Positions 8,095 to 16,340 of a stretch of 64,000 bases of DNA are shown one piece after another. The stretch is from an uncultured Treponema sp. Its GTDB lineage: Bacteria; Spirochaetota; Spirochaetia; Treponematales; Treponemataceae. The notes beneath the pieces were generated by a model. It did not search any database. It was given only the letters and a program-made list of their open reading frames with translations, and was not told the DNA's origin. How positions within the stretch are numbered: the stretch's first letter is position 1; the number at the start of each line of letters is the position of its first letter. A program made the translations under genes and the position numbers. The stretch is from assembly GCA_946411505.1 (NCBI GenBank), contig CAMKEG010000008.1:1-64000 (forward strand), in the 5' to 3' direction.

Positions 8095-10427
8095 AAGGGT
8101 TTCGTTAACAAAATTAAGGCGGGCGTAAGCGTGTAGTCCGCCACCAGCGCCGACGACAAGCCTATCATAGCCAAAAGGCCAACCCTAAAAAGGCAGCCCA
8201 TCGGGCTAAAGGTGTACATAAGGAACATCGCGCACAAGATGAATGTCGTCATTCCCATCGTCTTTCCTATTTCGCGGAAGGAGACGGTCACCGACTTTTC
8301 GTAGTCTCCCGTAAGCTCGTAGTGGTACTTTATGTGGTTGATAAAGTGAATCGTGTCGTCAACCGCGATTCCCAAAATCATAGGCATAATCGTCATCGTA
8401 AGCATGTCAAGCGAAAATCCCGCGTAGCCCATCACGCCGCCAACCACAAGCACAGGCGCCAAGTTCGGAATCATTCCAATAAGGCCGGTCTTCGCGCTGG
8501 AGAAGGCCAAAATCAAAAGGACCGCGATCACCACAAGCGAGAACGAGAATGACTTTAGCTCGGCGCTTACAAGCTTGTGGTTCATCTCGGCGTATTCGAC
8601 AACCTCGCCCACGATGCTGATCTTAGCGTCGGGAAAAAGCTCCGCGGCTTTTGCCTTGGCGGAATTTATGTCCTCGACGATTATGTTCGCGTCGTAGCCC
8701 AAAAGCTCCACGTGAACGCGCGTCGTTCCGTAGTCTTCGCCTTCTATGTCAAACCAGTCGTCAAAGTTGGGCGCGTAAAAGACCAGGTTTTGCGCGATGA
8801 CAGCGTCGTCGTCGGGAATCGCGTAAAATTCTTTTTGGTCGTTGTTGAACATTCGGTTTATTTCCTTCATCATTTGGCAACCGCTTGTGACGCGGGGCTT
8901 TGTTCCGGAAATTTTGGTCAGTTTTAGTTTTCCAAGCGCGCTTTCCAACTCCTCCAGCTTTTTGAAATTTTCCGCGCTCTTAAAAGCGTTGGGGTCGCCG
9001 TCGCGGACCATGACGTCGTAGCTGTAAAGGCTTCCCAAGGGGCCTGAGAGCGTGTCCAAAATGCGCGCGACGTAGGGAATCTTTTTTCCCATCATCTCTA
9101 TGTAGTCCATGTTGACTGTGATTCTAAAAAGGCCTGGAGCAAGCGCGAGAACCGCCGCGAAAGAAAAAACGGCCACAAGCTTTTTTCTTTTTTCGACAAG
9201 CTTTCCAAAACTCTCAAAGGCAAGGTCGGCCTTGGTCGCGCCGGTTTTTGAGGCCGCGCCTTCCTGGACTTTTCCGTCCTTTCCAAAGCTCATCAAAATC
9301 GGAATCAGCAAAATAACGTAAAGGTAAACGGCAAAAACAATCGCGGTCGACGCTCCTCCCATCCAGCGGATCGGCTCGATTCCCGCGAACAAAAAGGAAA
9401 CAAGCGAAGCCATTGTCGTAATGACCGTGAACAAAATCGGCCAGCCGCTTTCTTCCACCGCCTTGACGACGGAATCTTTTCTTAGTCCCGTCCGCCTAAA
9501 GTGCATCCTGAATGAGTTTACGTAGTGAACCGAATAGCCGACCGATAAGGCCATGCCAAGCAAAATCGGAAGCGTGACCATGTTTGAGTCGGCGACGATT
9601 CCCAAATGCGCGCTAAGGCCCAAGACCGAGCCGATTCCTACTGTGGTCGCCAAAAGCGGAACGATGACTCCGCGAAGCGAGCGTACAAAAAGCAAAAGGC
9701 AAAGAATCATCACGACAAAGCCGCTAAGGACGCGGATTTTCGTTTCATGCTCAACGACGTCGTTTTCTTCCATTTCGCTGTAGGACATTCCCATCGGCTT
9801 CAGCTCGTAGGCGCCGTTCGCTTTTTTTGCTTCGTCAAGAACCACTTTTTGCGCGTAGCGGGCTATTCCTTCGGCGGCGAATTCCATTCCGCCCTCGTAG
9901 TTTTCCAAGGAAAGAATTACCCAAGTTTCCTTCGCGTCGGCGGAAACAAGGTTGTCGCAAATGGATTCGCGGCTAAGGATGAATTTTTTCTTGGCCTCAA
10001 GCTCGGCGGGGTCGGAAGGGATTCCGTTCTCAAACGGATTTTTTATTTCGATGCTGTCTTCCGTTCCAATCGGAATTTCGGCCGTCATAAGCGAAGTCAC
10101 TTCGTCGGCGTAGGGGACTTCCTGTTCAAGCCGCTTTCCAAGCCGCTCGATTCCTTGCAAAACTTCCGGCTTAAAAACGTCGTCCGCTCTGACCATGACC
10201 ATAATCGCGTCGTCGCTTCCGAAAATTTCCTTAAACTGGTCGGAGTCAACTTTGACTTGCTCCCAATCCTCAAACCAGGCTTCGTCGTCGCTTGCCATCT
10301 TGAACTTTGGAAGGCCCGCAAGGCAAATGACTGAAAGCGCGCACAAGGCGGCCAATATCCGCCATCTAAAGCGCAGCTGCCAGACTCCGACTTTTTCAAA
10401 AAACTTGTTTATGCTTGAAACTTTCAT
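8052..10427 (-). CDS. RND/MMPL superfamily exporter
   Basis: 791 residues with the duplicated architecture of MMPL-type predicted exporters (COG1033): one N-terminal span (about 20-40), a large periplasmic loop with DDAIMVMVRADDVF, a block of spans near 240-380, a second span at about 420, a second periplasmic loop and a final block of spans with the sterol-sensing-domain-like GIAVDDTIHFINHI. It should export a hydrophobic compound using the proton gradient. It is the first gene after a TetR-type operator array, so de-repression by a ligand is likely. Its last 13 residues (SGNKNGGKAKRLG) are encoded by the dispersed spacer element. Confidence 0.9.
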   Translation of the reverse strand: MKVSSINKFFEKVGVWQLRFRWRILAALCALSVICLAGLPKFKMASDDEAWFEDWEQVKVDSDQFKEIFGSDDAIMVMVRADDVFKPEVLQGIERLGKRLEQEVPYADEVTSLMTAEIPIGTEDSIEIKNPFENGIPSDPAELEAKKKFILSRESICDNLVSADAKETWVILSLENYEGGMEFAAEGIARYAQKVVLDEAKKANGAYELKPMGMSYSEMEENDVVEHETKIRVLSGFVVMILCLLLFVRSLRGVIVPLLATTVGIGSVLGLSAHLGIVADSNMVTLPILLGMALSVGYSVHYVNSFRMHFRRTGLRKDSVVKAVEESGWPILFTVITTMASLVSFLFAGIEPIRWMGGASTAIVFAVYLYVILLIPILMSFGKDGKVQEGAASKTGATKADLAFESFGKLVEKRKKLVAVFSFAAVLALAPGLFRITVNMDYIEMMGKKIPYVARILDTLSGPLGSLYSYDVMVRDGDPNAFKSAENFKKLEELESALGKLKLTKISGTKPRVTSGCQMMKEINRMFNNDQKEFYAIPDDDAVIAQNLVFYAPNFDDWFDIEGEDYGTTRVHVELLGYDANIIVEDINSAKAKAAELFPDAKISIVGEVVEYAEMNHKLVSAELKSFSFSLVVIAVLLILAFSSAKTGLIGMIPNLAPVLVVGGVMGYAGFSLDMLTMTIMPMILGIAVDDTIHFINHIKYHYELTGDYEKSVTVSFREIGKTMGMTTFILCAMFLMYTFSPMGCLFRVGLLAMIGLSSALVADYTLTPALILLTKPFSGNKNGGKAKRLG

Positions 10428-10450
10428 AACTCTTTTGTCTCCTGATATAA

Positions 10451-10535
10451 GATAACAGTGTTATCATTTTTGATAACGCTGTTATCATAGTGATAACAGC
10501 GTTATCTGTCAATAGGTTTTGATAACAACGTTATC
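10451..10535. promoter_or_regulatory. Array of four TetR-type operators GATAAC-N3-GTTATC
   Basis: Four perfect 15-bp palindromes lie at 10451-10465, 10472-10486, 10492-10506 and 10521-10535. The hexamer arms are invariant while the three central bases vary (AGT, GCT, AGC, AAC). Start-to-start spacing is 21, 20 and 29 bp, so the first three lie on the same DNA face. They fill the region between the MMPL operon and the divergent tetR-like gene, which is the expected ligand-responsive regulator. Confidence 0.9.
10484..10512 (-). promoter_or_regulatory. Promoter of the MMPL operon with an operator as its spacer
   Basis: On the minus strand TTGACA (10507-10512), a 17-bp spacer and TATGAT (10484-10489) form a near-consensus sigma70 promoter. 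The third operator (10492-10506) lies wholly inside the spacer and the second overlaps the -10, so a bound repressor would exclude RNA polymerase. Confidence 0.85.
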
Positions 10536-10543
10536 TTTTTTTC

Positions 10544-10572
10544 TTGACTTTTTTTGGATTTTGGGGCAAACT
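10544..10572 (+). promoter_or_regulatory. Putative tetR promoter, leaderless arrangement
   Basis: TTGACT, 17 bp, CAAACT; the -10 is weak. Six bases separate it from ATG at 10579, the same geometry as other genes in this window. The fourth operator ends 8 bp upstream of the -35, which would allow autoregulation. Confidence 0.5.
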
Positions 10573-10578
10573 AAATCC

Positions 10579-11202
10579 ATGGCGGATTCCTCTATGGAAA
10601 CAAAAAAAACGCTTTTGGAAAGCGCGAAAAAAGAATTCCTCCAAAAAGGCTTTGCCGGCGCTTCGCTTAGGACGATTGCCGCCAACGCCGGGGTCACTAC
10701 GGGCGCGATGTATCGCCACTTTAAGGACAAGGACGCCTTTTTTTGCGCCCTTGTTGACGACGCGGTGGATGCGACAAAAAAAGTCGTCATGTTCGCGGAC
10801 TCCAAGACCCACGCCGGCTTTGAATCCCCCCACATGCAGGAACACATTGATTTTGAGAAAAAAATGACCTTTGATTTTTTGGACTATGTGTTCGAAAATT
10901 TTGACGCCTTTACGCTTTTGCTTACAAAAGCCGGCGGAAGCGCCCATGAGCGCTTTCAGGAAAACATTTGCGAACTATATACAAAAAATTGCGAGGAAAC
11001 TTTTAAATGGATGCTAAAGCAGGGTATTGCCACGAAAAAAGTTTCTTCCATGACCGTCCATTTTATGGCTTCTACTGTCATAAACGCCTTTTGCGACATT
11101 ATCCTTCACAAAATGACAAAGAGGCAGGCCGCGGCCTACATTTCCGACGTGATGGAATTTACCCGCGCCGGATGGCTTGCTTTGTCCCAATGCAAGATTT
11201 AG
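10579..11202 (+). CDS. TetR/AcrR-family transcriptional regulator
   Basis: 207 residues. The N-terminal helix-turn-helix is typical of TetR: TKKTLLESAKKEFLQKGFAGASLRTIAANAGVTTGAMYRHFKDKDAFF, with YRHF closing the recognition helix. The rest is an all-helical ligand-binding and dimer domain. The ORF track starts upstream at 10519 inside an operator; ATG 10579 is better because it fits the family N-terminus and the promoter spacing. ATG 10594 with GGCGG before it is the alternative. It is divergent from the MMPL operon and very likely represses it through the four palindromes. Confidence 0.92.
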   Translation: MADSSMETKKTLLESAKKEFLQKGFAGASLRTIAANAGVTTGAMYRHFKDKDAFFCALVDDAVDATKKVVMFADSKTHAGFESPHMQEHIDFEKKMTFDFLDYVFENFDAFTLLLTKAGGSAHERFQENICELYTKNCEETFKWMLKQGIATKKVSSMTVHFMASTVINAFCDIILHKMTKRQAAAYISDVMEFTRAGWLALSQCKI

Positions 11203-11230
11203 CGCCGTCCATTTTTTGTCTTTCCTGCAA

Positions 11231-11259
11231 TTGACCTCGCCGCTAGTTTTCATTAAACT
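11231..11259 (+). promoter_or_regulatory. dapL promoter, leaderless arrangement
   Basis: TTGACC, 17 bp, TAAACT; the -10 ends 9 bases before ATG 11269, which has no ribosome-binding site. Transcription should begin about two or three bases before the start codon. Confidence 0.7.
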
Positions 11260-11268
11260 TTGCGCATT

Positions 11269-12492
11269 ATGATAAAAAGAAACGCAGGCTTTGCCAATTT
11301 GACCGCGGGTTACCTCTTTCCAGAAGTCGCCCGCCGCAGAAAGGAATACCAGGCCCAAAATCCGGCCGCCAAAATCATCAGCCTCGGAATCGGAAACACG
11401 ACCGAGCCTTTGACCCCGCACATCGCCAAAGCGATGAGCGATTATTCGCTGGGATTGGGAACCGCGGCCGGCTATTCAGGCTACGGAGACGAGCAGGGCA
11501 ACGCGGCCTTGCGCGAAAAAATCGCCCGGATTTTTTATCCCGGAATGGCCGACGCAAGCGAAGTCTTCATTTCCGACGGAGCCAAGTGCGACATCGCGCG
11601 CATCCAAACGCTTTTTGGCCGCGACGTTCCGATTGCCGTCCAGGACCCCAGCTATCCTGTTTACGTCGACGGCTCTGTAATAATCGGAGCGGCCGGCGCC
11701 AATGACGGCTCGGGCTACGCGGGCGTGACATACCTTCCGTGCAATCCCGAAAACAACTTTTTCCCGGACTTGTCCGCCGTAAAGCCAAACACTTTGATTT
11801 ACTTTTGCTCGCCCAACAATCCAACGGGCGCCGTCTCCACAAAAGAGGAGCTGCAAAAGCTTGTGGACTTCGCGCTTTCAAACGGCTGCATAATAATTTT
11901 TGACGCGGCCTACCGCGAGTTCATCCGCGACCCTTCGCTCCCCAAAACTATTTACGAAATCAAAGGCGCCAAAAAGTGCACTATAGAAATCAACTCCTTC
12001 TCAAAGCCGGCGGGCTTTACCGGCGTCCGTTGCGGCTGGAGCGTCGTTCCCAACGAGCTTTTGTTTGAGGACGGAAGTTCCGTAAACCGCGACTGGAACC
12101 GCGTCATGACAACGCTCTTTAACGGCGCGTCAAACGTCGCGCAGGCCGGAGCCCTCGCCGCGGTGAGCGAGGAGGGCCTTAAGGAAATGAAGGGCGTCAT
12201 CGACTATTATTTGGAAAACGCGCGCGTCATAAAGAAAGCGGTGGAGGGGCCAAACTTCAAGGCCGCCGGCGTCAAAGTTTTCTGGACCGGAAACTCGCCT
12301 TACTTGTGGGCGCAGTTCCCCGGAAAAAAGAGCTGGGATGTTTTTGACAGGATTTTAAATGAATGTCAAGTTGTGACAACGCCAGGCTCCGGCTTCGGGC
12401 CTGCCGGCGAGTCCTTCATAAGAATCAGCGCCTTTGGCCACCGCGCCGACGTTGAGGAAGCTTGCGAGCGCCTGGCTTCTTGGACGATTTAA
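11269..12492 (+). CDS. dapL: LL-diaminopimelate aminotransferase
   Basis: About 407 residues. It is a fold-type I PLP aminotransferase that converts tetrahydrodipicolinate directly to LL-diaminopimelate with glutamate as amino donor, on the path to lysine and peptidoglycan. Family marks are NAGFANLTAGYLFPEVARRR at the N-terminus, LGIGNTTEPLTPHIA, the PLP-site region SPNNPTGA, and the Schiff-base lysine in EINSFSKPAGFTGVRCGW. DapL is known from spirochaetes, plants and chlamydiae. The ORF track starts at TTG 11260; ATG 11269 gives the usual MIKRN start and fits the promoter. No signal for operon partners is seen. Confidence 0.93.
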   Translation: MIKRNAGFANLTAGYLFPEVARRRKEYQAQNPAAKIISLGIGNTTEPLTPHIAKAMSDYSLGLGTAAGYSGYGDEQGNAALREKIARIFYPGMADASEVFISDGAKCDIARIQTLFGRDVPIAVQDPSYPVYVDGSVIIGAAGANDGSGYAGVTYLPCNPENNFFPDLSAVKPNTLIYFCSPNNPTGAVSTKEELQKLVDFALSNGCIIIFDAAYREFIRDPSLPKTIYEIKGAKKCTIEINSFSKPAGFTGVRCGWSVVPNELLFEDGSSVNRDWNRVMTTLFNGASNVAQAGALAAVSEEGLKEMKGVIDYYLENARVIKKAVEGPNFKAAGVKVFWTGNSPYLWAQFPGKKSWDVFDRILNECQVVTTPGSGFGPAGESFIRISAFGHRADVEEACERLASWTI

Positions 12493-12505
12493 GGCGCGAG
12501 CAGGA

Positions 12506-13720
12506 TTAAAACACTTTCTTCGCGCTCACCAAAAGCTTAAAGTCAAGGCTTCTTGAGCCGGAGATGTCCTTCATTCCGATTTGCGCCATCGCCTCGGCCT
12601 TTGCGGTCGGTGTCAGCGGAACTTCCACATACGGGGTTACGTAGACGTTGTATGAGGCTTCGCTGGTTCGGCTTCCGTCAAAGAACTTCAAGGGCAGGAC
12701 GCCGCTGATTCCGCCGATTACGTGGATTCCGGCCGTCAACGTTCCTTGCTTTGTCTCTATGTCGTCCTTCACGAAAGTCGCCGCCGCGCCTATTTCGTCG
12801 GGCAGGTAAATCAATTTGCTTATCGTTTCCGCGTCAAAAGTGTAGAGCGTGAAGTTAAGGCGGAACTTGTTGAAGTTAAGGCGGGGCTCCACAAGGAAGC
12901 GAATCTCGTCGCCGACAACAGTTCCCGCGTTTTTCCCCTTTACAGCCACGTCCTTTACGCCTGCCTGCAGCAAAAGCCCGTGGGTGTACTTGCTTCCCAA
13001 AAGAAGGCTTATTCCGCCTTTTAGGGTTATCGTGTCAATCATCAAGACCACGTCTTTGTTGTTGTAAGAGTCCTGCAAGGGGCTTCCGATTCCCGCCATG
13101 AAGTCCAAGGTCGCTATGTTGCTTACGGCGGCAAGGCGGGCGTCGATGTTGATTGTCCAATCGCCCGTCCTGTTTTTTCCTACATAAAAATATCCGCCCG
13201 TAGCCATCGGAAGTTTGTCAAAGTTTACTATATAAGATAGTCCGGCTCCCTTTGTCGGAACCAGGGGCGCGCCCGAAAGGCTTGTGGCGCTTTTTGAAAA
13301 ATGCGAGCTTATCGGCTCTATTCCAAACTGCCGCATCAAGAAAACGTCGCTTCCCAAAGGCTCGTAAGCGCCCAAGAACGCGGAGAAAAAGCTTGAGGCC
13401 GTCACGGCACGCCTTATCATCACCACGGAAAGCTCGTTAAGCTCTATGTCGGCCGTCGCGCTTGAGAAAATGTCGTCAAAGTTAAAGTTTGCGGCGTTTA
13501 CGGCAATCTCGCCCCTGGCCACGCACCAGTTGGTCAAATTTGCCTGAACGGCGGCAAAGCCCGCCATCGGAACGTCAAAGTCCGCGCTTCCGCCGGAGGT
13601 TGGTATGTTGGCCTTTAAGCCGACGCTTCCGCCTATCGCTCCGCTGAACGAAGGGGCGGCAAAAATAGGGGCCGCCGTCAATAAGGCTGAGAGGGCGAAA
13701 ATTATATTTCTTTTCTTCAT
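12506..13720 (-). CDS. Exported protein, probable outer-membrane beta-barrel
   Basis: About 404 residues with a clear signal peptide (KKRNIIFALSALLTAAPIFAA). The mature part is built of short alternating strands with Gly/aromatic turns and ends in Phe (LKLLVSAKKVF... with KVF at the C-terminus), as in outer-membrane barrels. I do not recognise a named family; similar hypothetical barrels are common in treponemes. ATG 13720 is chosen because it directly precedes the signal peptide and has GGCAGG upstream; ATG 13735 is the alternative. It converges with dapL and shares no evident regulation with it. Confidence 0.72.
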   Translation of the reverse strand: MKKRNIIFALSALLTAAPIFAAPSFSGAIGGSVGLKANIPTSGGSADFDVPMAGFAAVQANLTNWCVARGEIAVNAANFNFDDIFSSATADIELNELSVVMIRRAVTASSFFSAFLGAYEPLGSDVFLMRQFGIEPISSHFSKSATSLSGAPLVPTKGAGLSYIVNFDKLPMATGGYFYVGKNRTGDWTINIDARLAAVSNIATLDFMAGIGSPLQDSYNNKDVVLMIDTITLKGGISLLLGSKYTHGLLLQAGVKDVAVKGKNAGTVVGDEIRFLVEPRLNFNKFRLNFTLYTFDAETISKLIYLPDEIGAAATFVKDDIETKQGTLTAGIHVIGGISGVLPLKFFDGSRTSEASYNVYVTPYVEVPLTPTAKAEAMAQIGMKDISGSRSLDFKLLVSAKKVF

Positions 13721-13838
13721 GCTTTTGCCTGCCATTTTATAAAGAATTTATAGTTCTTCCCTTTGTTTATCGGCAAAAAAGGCCAAAAACTTGAGTTTTC
13801 TGCGGCCGCATCTTTTTGAAAAAAAATCTTTTTTTAAC

Positions 13839-13866
13839 TTGACTTATGCCGAAAAACGATTAAAAT
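13839..13866 (+). promoter_or_regulatory. cheA operon promoter, leaderless arrangement
   Basis: TTGACT, 16 bp, TAAAAT, then eight bases to ATG 13875. No Shine-Dalgarno sequence precedes the start. This is a sigma70-type rather than a flagellar sigma28-type promoter. Confidence 0.7.
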
Positions 13867-13874
13867 AGTAAGAT

Positions 13875-16337
13875 ATGAGTGATTATCTTGACATTAATAA
13901 TGAAGAGTTGCTGAAAGACTTTTTCACCGAAGCCCAGTCGCAGGTGGAAACTTTGGAAAGCAACATTCTCGTAATTGAAAGCGATCCCGCTAATCACGAA
14001 GCCATAGACGAAATCTTCAGGGCCGCCCATACGTTGAAGGGTGGTTCGGCCACTGTGGAGTTTACGGAACTTTCTTCATTCACCCATACTGTTGAAGATG
14101 TTCTTGACGAATTGCGCTCGGACCGCCTTGCCGTTACGGAAGACGTTGTTGACTTGCTCTTAAATTCAATAGACGTTATTAAGGCCATGTTGGACTCTCG
14201 CGCGAGCGGCTCTGTTTACCAAGAGGACGTCACCTCAATATCAAGCCGCTTGCTGGCGCTTATTCCGGAGAAGGGAGACAAAAAAAAGAAGAAGGCCGGT
14301 CCCCCGCCCGGAACTGGTCCAGGAGCGGCTCCTGTACAGGCCGCGCCTGTCCAGGCGGCTCCGCCGCCGGCTCCAGAGCCGGCCGCCGCTCCCGCAGCCG
14401 CGTCGTCTTTGCCGCCTTTGAGCGCGGACGACTACAACGAGCTTAGGGACGGCTTGCAGGGCGGACAAAAGCTTTACAGCGTCGACGTTCGCTTTGACGA
14501 AAACAATCCGATGAATTCCGTCGGCGGCATCCAAGTGTTCGCCGCCCTCAAGGCTTGCGGAACCGTGCTCAAAACCTTCCCGGATTTTGACGCGCTTTAC
14601 GAAGACGAATTCTATCCGCAAGTCGTATACTATTTGGCTTCAAACCAGGAGCCGAGCGCGATTGAGGACGTCGCCTTCCTTAGCGACGTCACCTTGAGCA
14701 CGGACTGCCAGCCTGTCACAGGACCATCTGGAGACGCGCCCGCCCAAGCCGCCGCTCCGGCGCCAAAGGCCGCGGCTCCCGCGCCCGCTCCGCAAGCCGC
14801 CCCGGAAGCGGTTCAGGAAGCTCCCGCTCCAAAAGCCGCCGCGCCTGCCGCTCAGGCCGCTCCCTCGGAAGCGACGGAAGCCCCCAAGGCTTCTGCTCCC
14901 GCAAAGGCCGCTCCGGCAAAGTCGGCTCCGGCCACCGGAACCCACATCCAGCAAAACGCCGTCTTGCGCGTGGACTCAAAGCGCATAGACTATTTGCTCA
15001 ACCTTGTTTCAGAGACCGTAATCATAAAGGCCGCGTTCAACCAGTACGCGATGCAGATGAACGACATGCAAGTTCAAATGATGGCGTACTCGGCCGGCTT
15101 TAGGGAAAAGTTCCGCCGCCTCTTCGAGCAGCTGCCCGAATACCTTTCGGACATGCAGCGCGGCGTTCCCGCCAAGGACGTAAAGGCCAAGATTTCGCAG
15201 GAATACGGCGACTTGATAAATTACTTCGATCCTTTCACCTCAAGCCTAAAGGACCTCAACGTCAAGTTCCGCGGCTCAACGCAGAACCTCGGCCAAATTG
15301 TCGGCGAGCTTCAGGAAGGCGTTATGAAGACGCGAATGGTTCCCATTTCGCAAATCTTCAACCGCTTCCCCCGCGTCGTCCGCGACTTGCAGCGCGACCT
15401 CAAAAAGAAGGTCGAGCTGGTCATGGAAGGCGAAGACACGGAATTGGACAAGACTGTCGTGGACGACTTGCTTGACCCGATCATGCACTGCGTCCGCAAT
15501 TCCGTCGACCACGGAATCGAGGAGCCCAGCGTCCGCGTCGCCGCAGGCAAGCCCGAAACGGGAACCTTGCTTTTGAAGGCCGCCAACGAGGGCAACCAAA
15601 TCGTGATAGAAATCGCCGACGACGGCGCCGGAATCAATGTTGAGAAAGTCCGCAACAAGGCCATAAGCCGCGGCATTTTGCATCCCAACAAGATTCTCAC
15701 CGACCAGGAAGCCTACAACCTTATTTTCATGCCGGGCTTCTCCACTGCCGAAAAAATTTCAAACGTTTCCGGCCGCGGCGTAGGATTGGACGTCGTGCGC
15801 ACTATGATAGAAAAGCTCAAGGGCACGGTTTCCGTCACCAGCGGGGCGGGCAAGGGTTCCACCTTCACCATCAAGCTTCCGCTCACCTTGGCCATCATCC
15901 AGGGCCTTTTGGTCCGCGTCGGAACGCAGGTCTACTCAATTCCGATCACTTCGGTCATCGAGAGCCAGCGCGTCCGCAAGGAAGAAATCAACACTATCGA
16001 CAACTACGAAGTCATGAACGTTCGCGACGAGGTCATCAGCGTTTTGCGCTTGAGCCGCCTCTTCCACATAAAGAGCGCCAACACAAGCGAATACTGCTTT
16101 GTCGTCATCGTCGGAACGCAGGAAAAGAAAATCGGCGTGATGGTCGATTCTTTGATCGGAGAGGAAGACGTTGTAATCAAGGCCTTGCACGATCAGTTTA
16201 CCAATTCGCCGGGAATCGCGGGCGCCTCAATTTTGGGCGACGGTTCGGTTTCTTTGATTATCGATGTAAGTCAGCTGCTTGAGCTTGGAGTTCGGCAGGA
16301 AAAAGACGCGCAACAGATTAGCGAAAAAAGGGCGTGA
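13875..16337 (+). CDS. cheA: Chemotaxis histidine kinase CheA
   Basis: 820 residues with all five CheA regions. P1/Hpt (1-130) carries the phosphorylated His in AAHTLKGGSATVEF. P2 (about 180-280) lies between long Ala/Pro-rich linkers. P3 dimerises. P4 is the ATPase, with the N box LMHCVRNSVDHGIE-type sequence, G1 IADDGAGI and GRGVGLDVV. P5 is a CheW-like coupling domain. It phosphorylates CheY in response to chemoreceptors. The first gene of cheA-cheW/R-cheX-cheY, the same order as in T. pallidum; three bases separate it from the next gene. The linkers are unusually long and Ala/Pro rich. Confidence 0.97.
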   Translation: MSDYLDINNEELLKDFFTEAQSQVETLESNILVIESDPANHEAIDEIFRAAHTLKGGSATVEFTELSSFTHTVEDVLDELRSDRLAVTEDVVDLLLNSIDVIKAMLDSRASGSVYQEDVTSISSRLLALIPEKGDKKKKKAGPPPGTGPGAAPVQAAPVQAAPPPAPEPAAAPAAASSLPPLSADDYNELRDGLQGGQKLYSVDVRFDENNPMNSVGGIQVFAALKACGTVLKTFPDFDALYEDEFYPQVVYYLASNQEPSAIEDVAFLSDVTLSTDCQPVTGPSGDAPAQAAAPAPKAAAPAPAPQAAPEAVQEAPAPKAAAPAAQAAPSEATEAPKASAPAKAAPAKSAPATGTHIQQNAVLRVDSKRIDYLLNLVSETVIIKAAFNQYAMQMNDMQVQMMAYSAGFREKFRRLFEQLPEYLSDMQRGVPAKDVKAKISQEYGDLINYFDPFTSSLKDLNVKFRGSTQNLGQIVGELQEGVMKTRMVPISQIFNRFPRVVRDLQRDLKKKVELVMEGEDTELDKTVVDDLLDPIMHCVRNSVDHGIEEPSVRVAAGKPETGTLLLKAANEGNQIVIEIADDGAGINVEKVRNKAISRGILHPNKILTDQEAYNLIFMPGFSTAEKISNVSGRGVGLDVVRTMIEKLKGTVSVTSGAGKGSTFTIKLPLTLAIIQGLLVRVGTQVYSIPITSVIESQRVRKEEINTIDNYEVMNVRDEVISVLRLSRLFHIKSANTSEYCFVVIVGTQEKKIGVMVDSLIGEEDVVIKALHDQFTNSPGIAGASILGDGSVSLIIDVSQLLELGVRQEKDAQQISEKRA

Positions 16338-16340
16338 CAT

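Noticed and set aside
10519-10578. Upstream extension of the tetR frame (MITTLSFFLDFF…)
   Set aside because: It would start inside an operator and cross the promoter; the family begins near MADSSMETKKT.
14241-14979. Minus-strand ORFs within cheA
   Set aside because: They mirror the Ala/Pro-rich linkers (Gly/Arg/Ser-rich shadows) and have no independent support.
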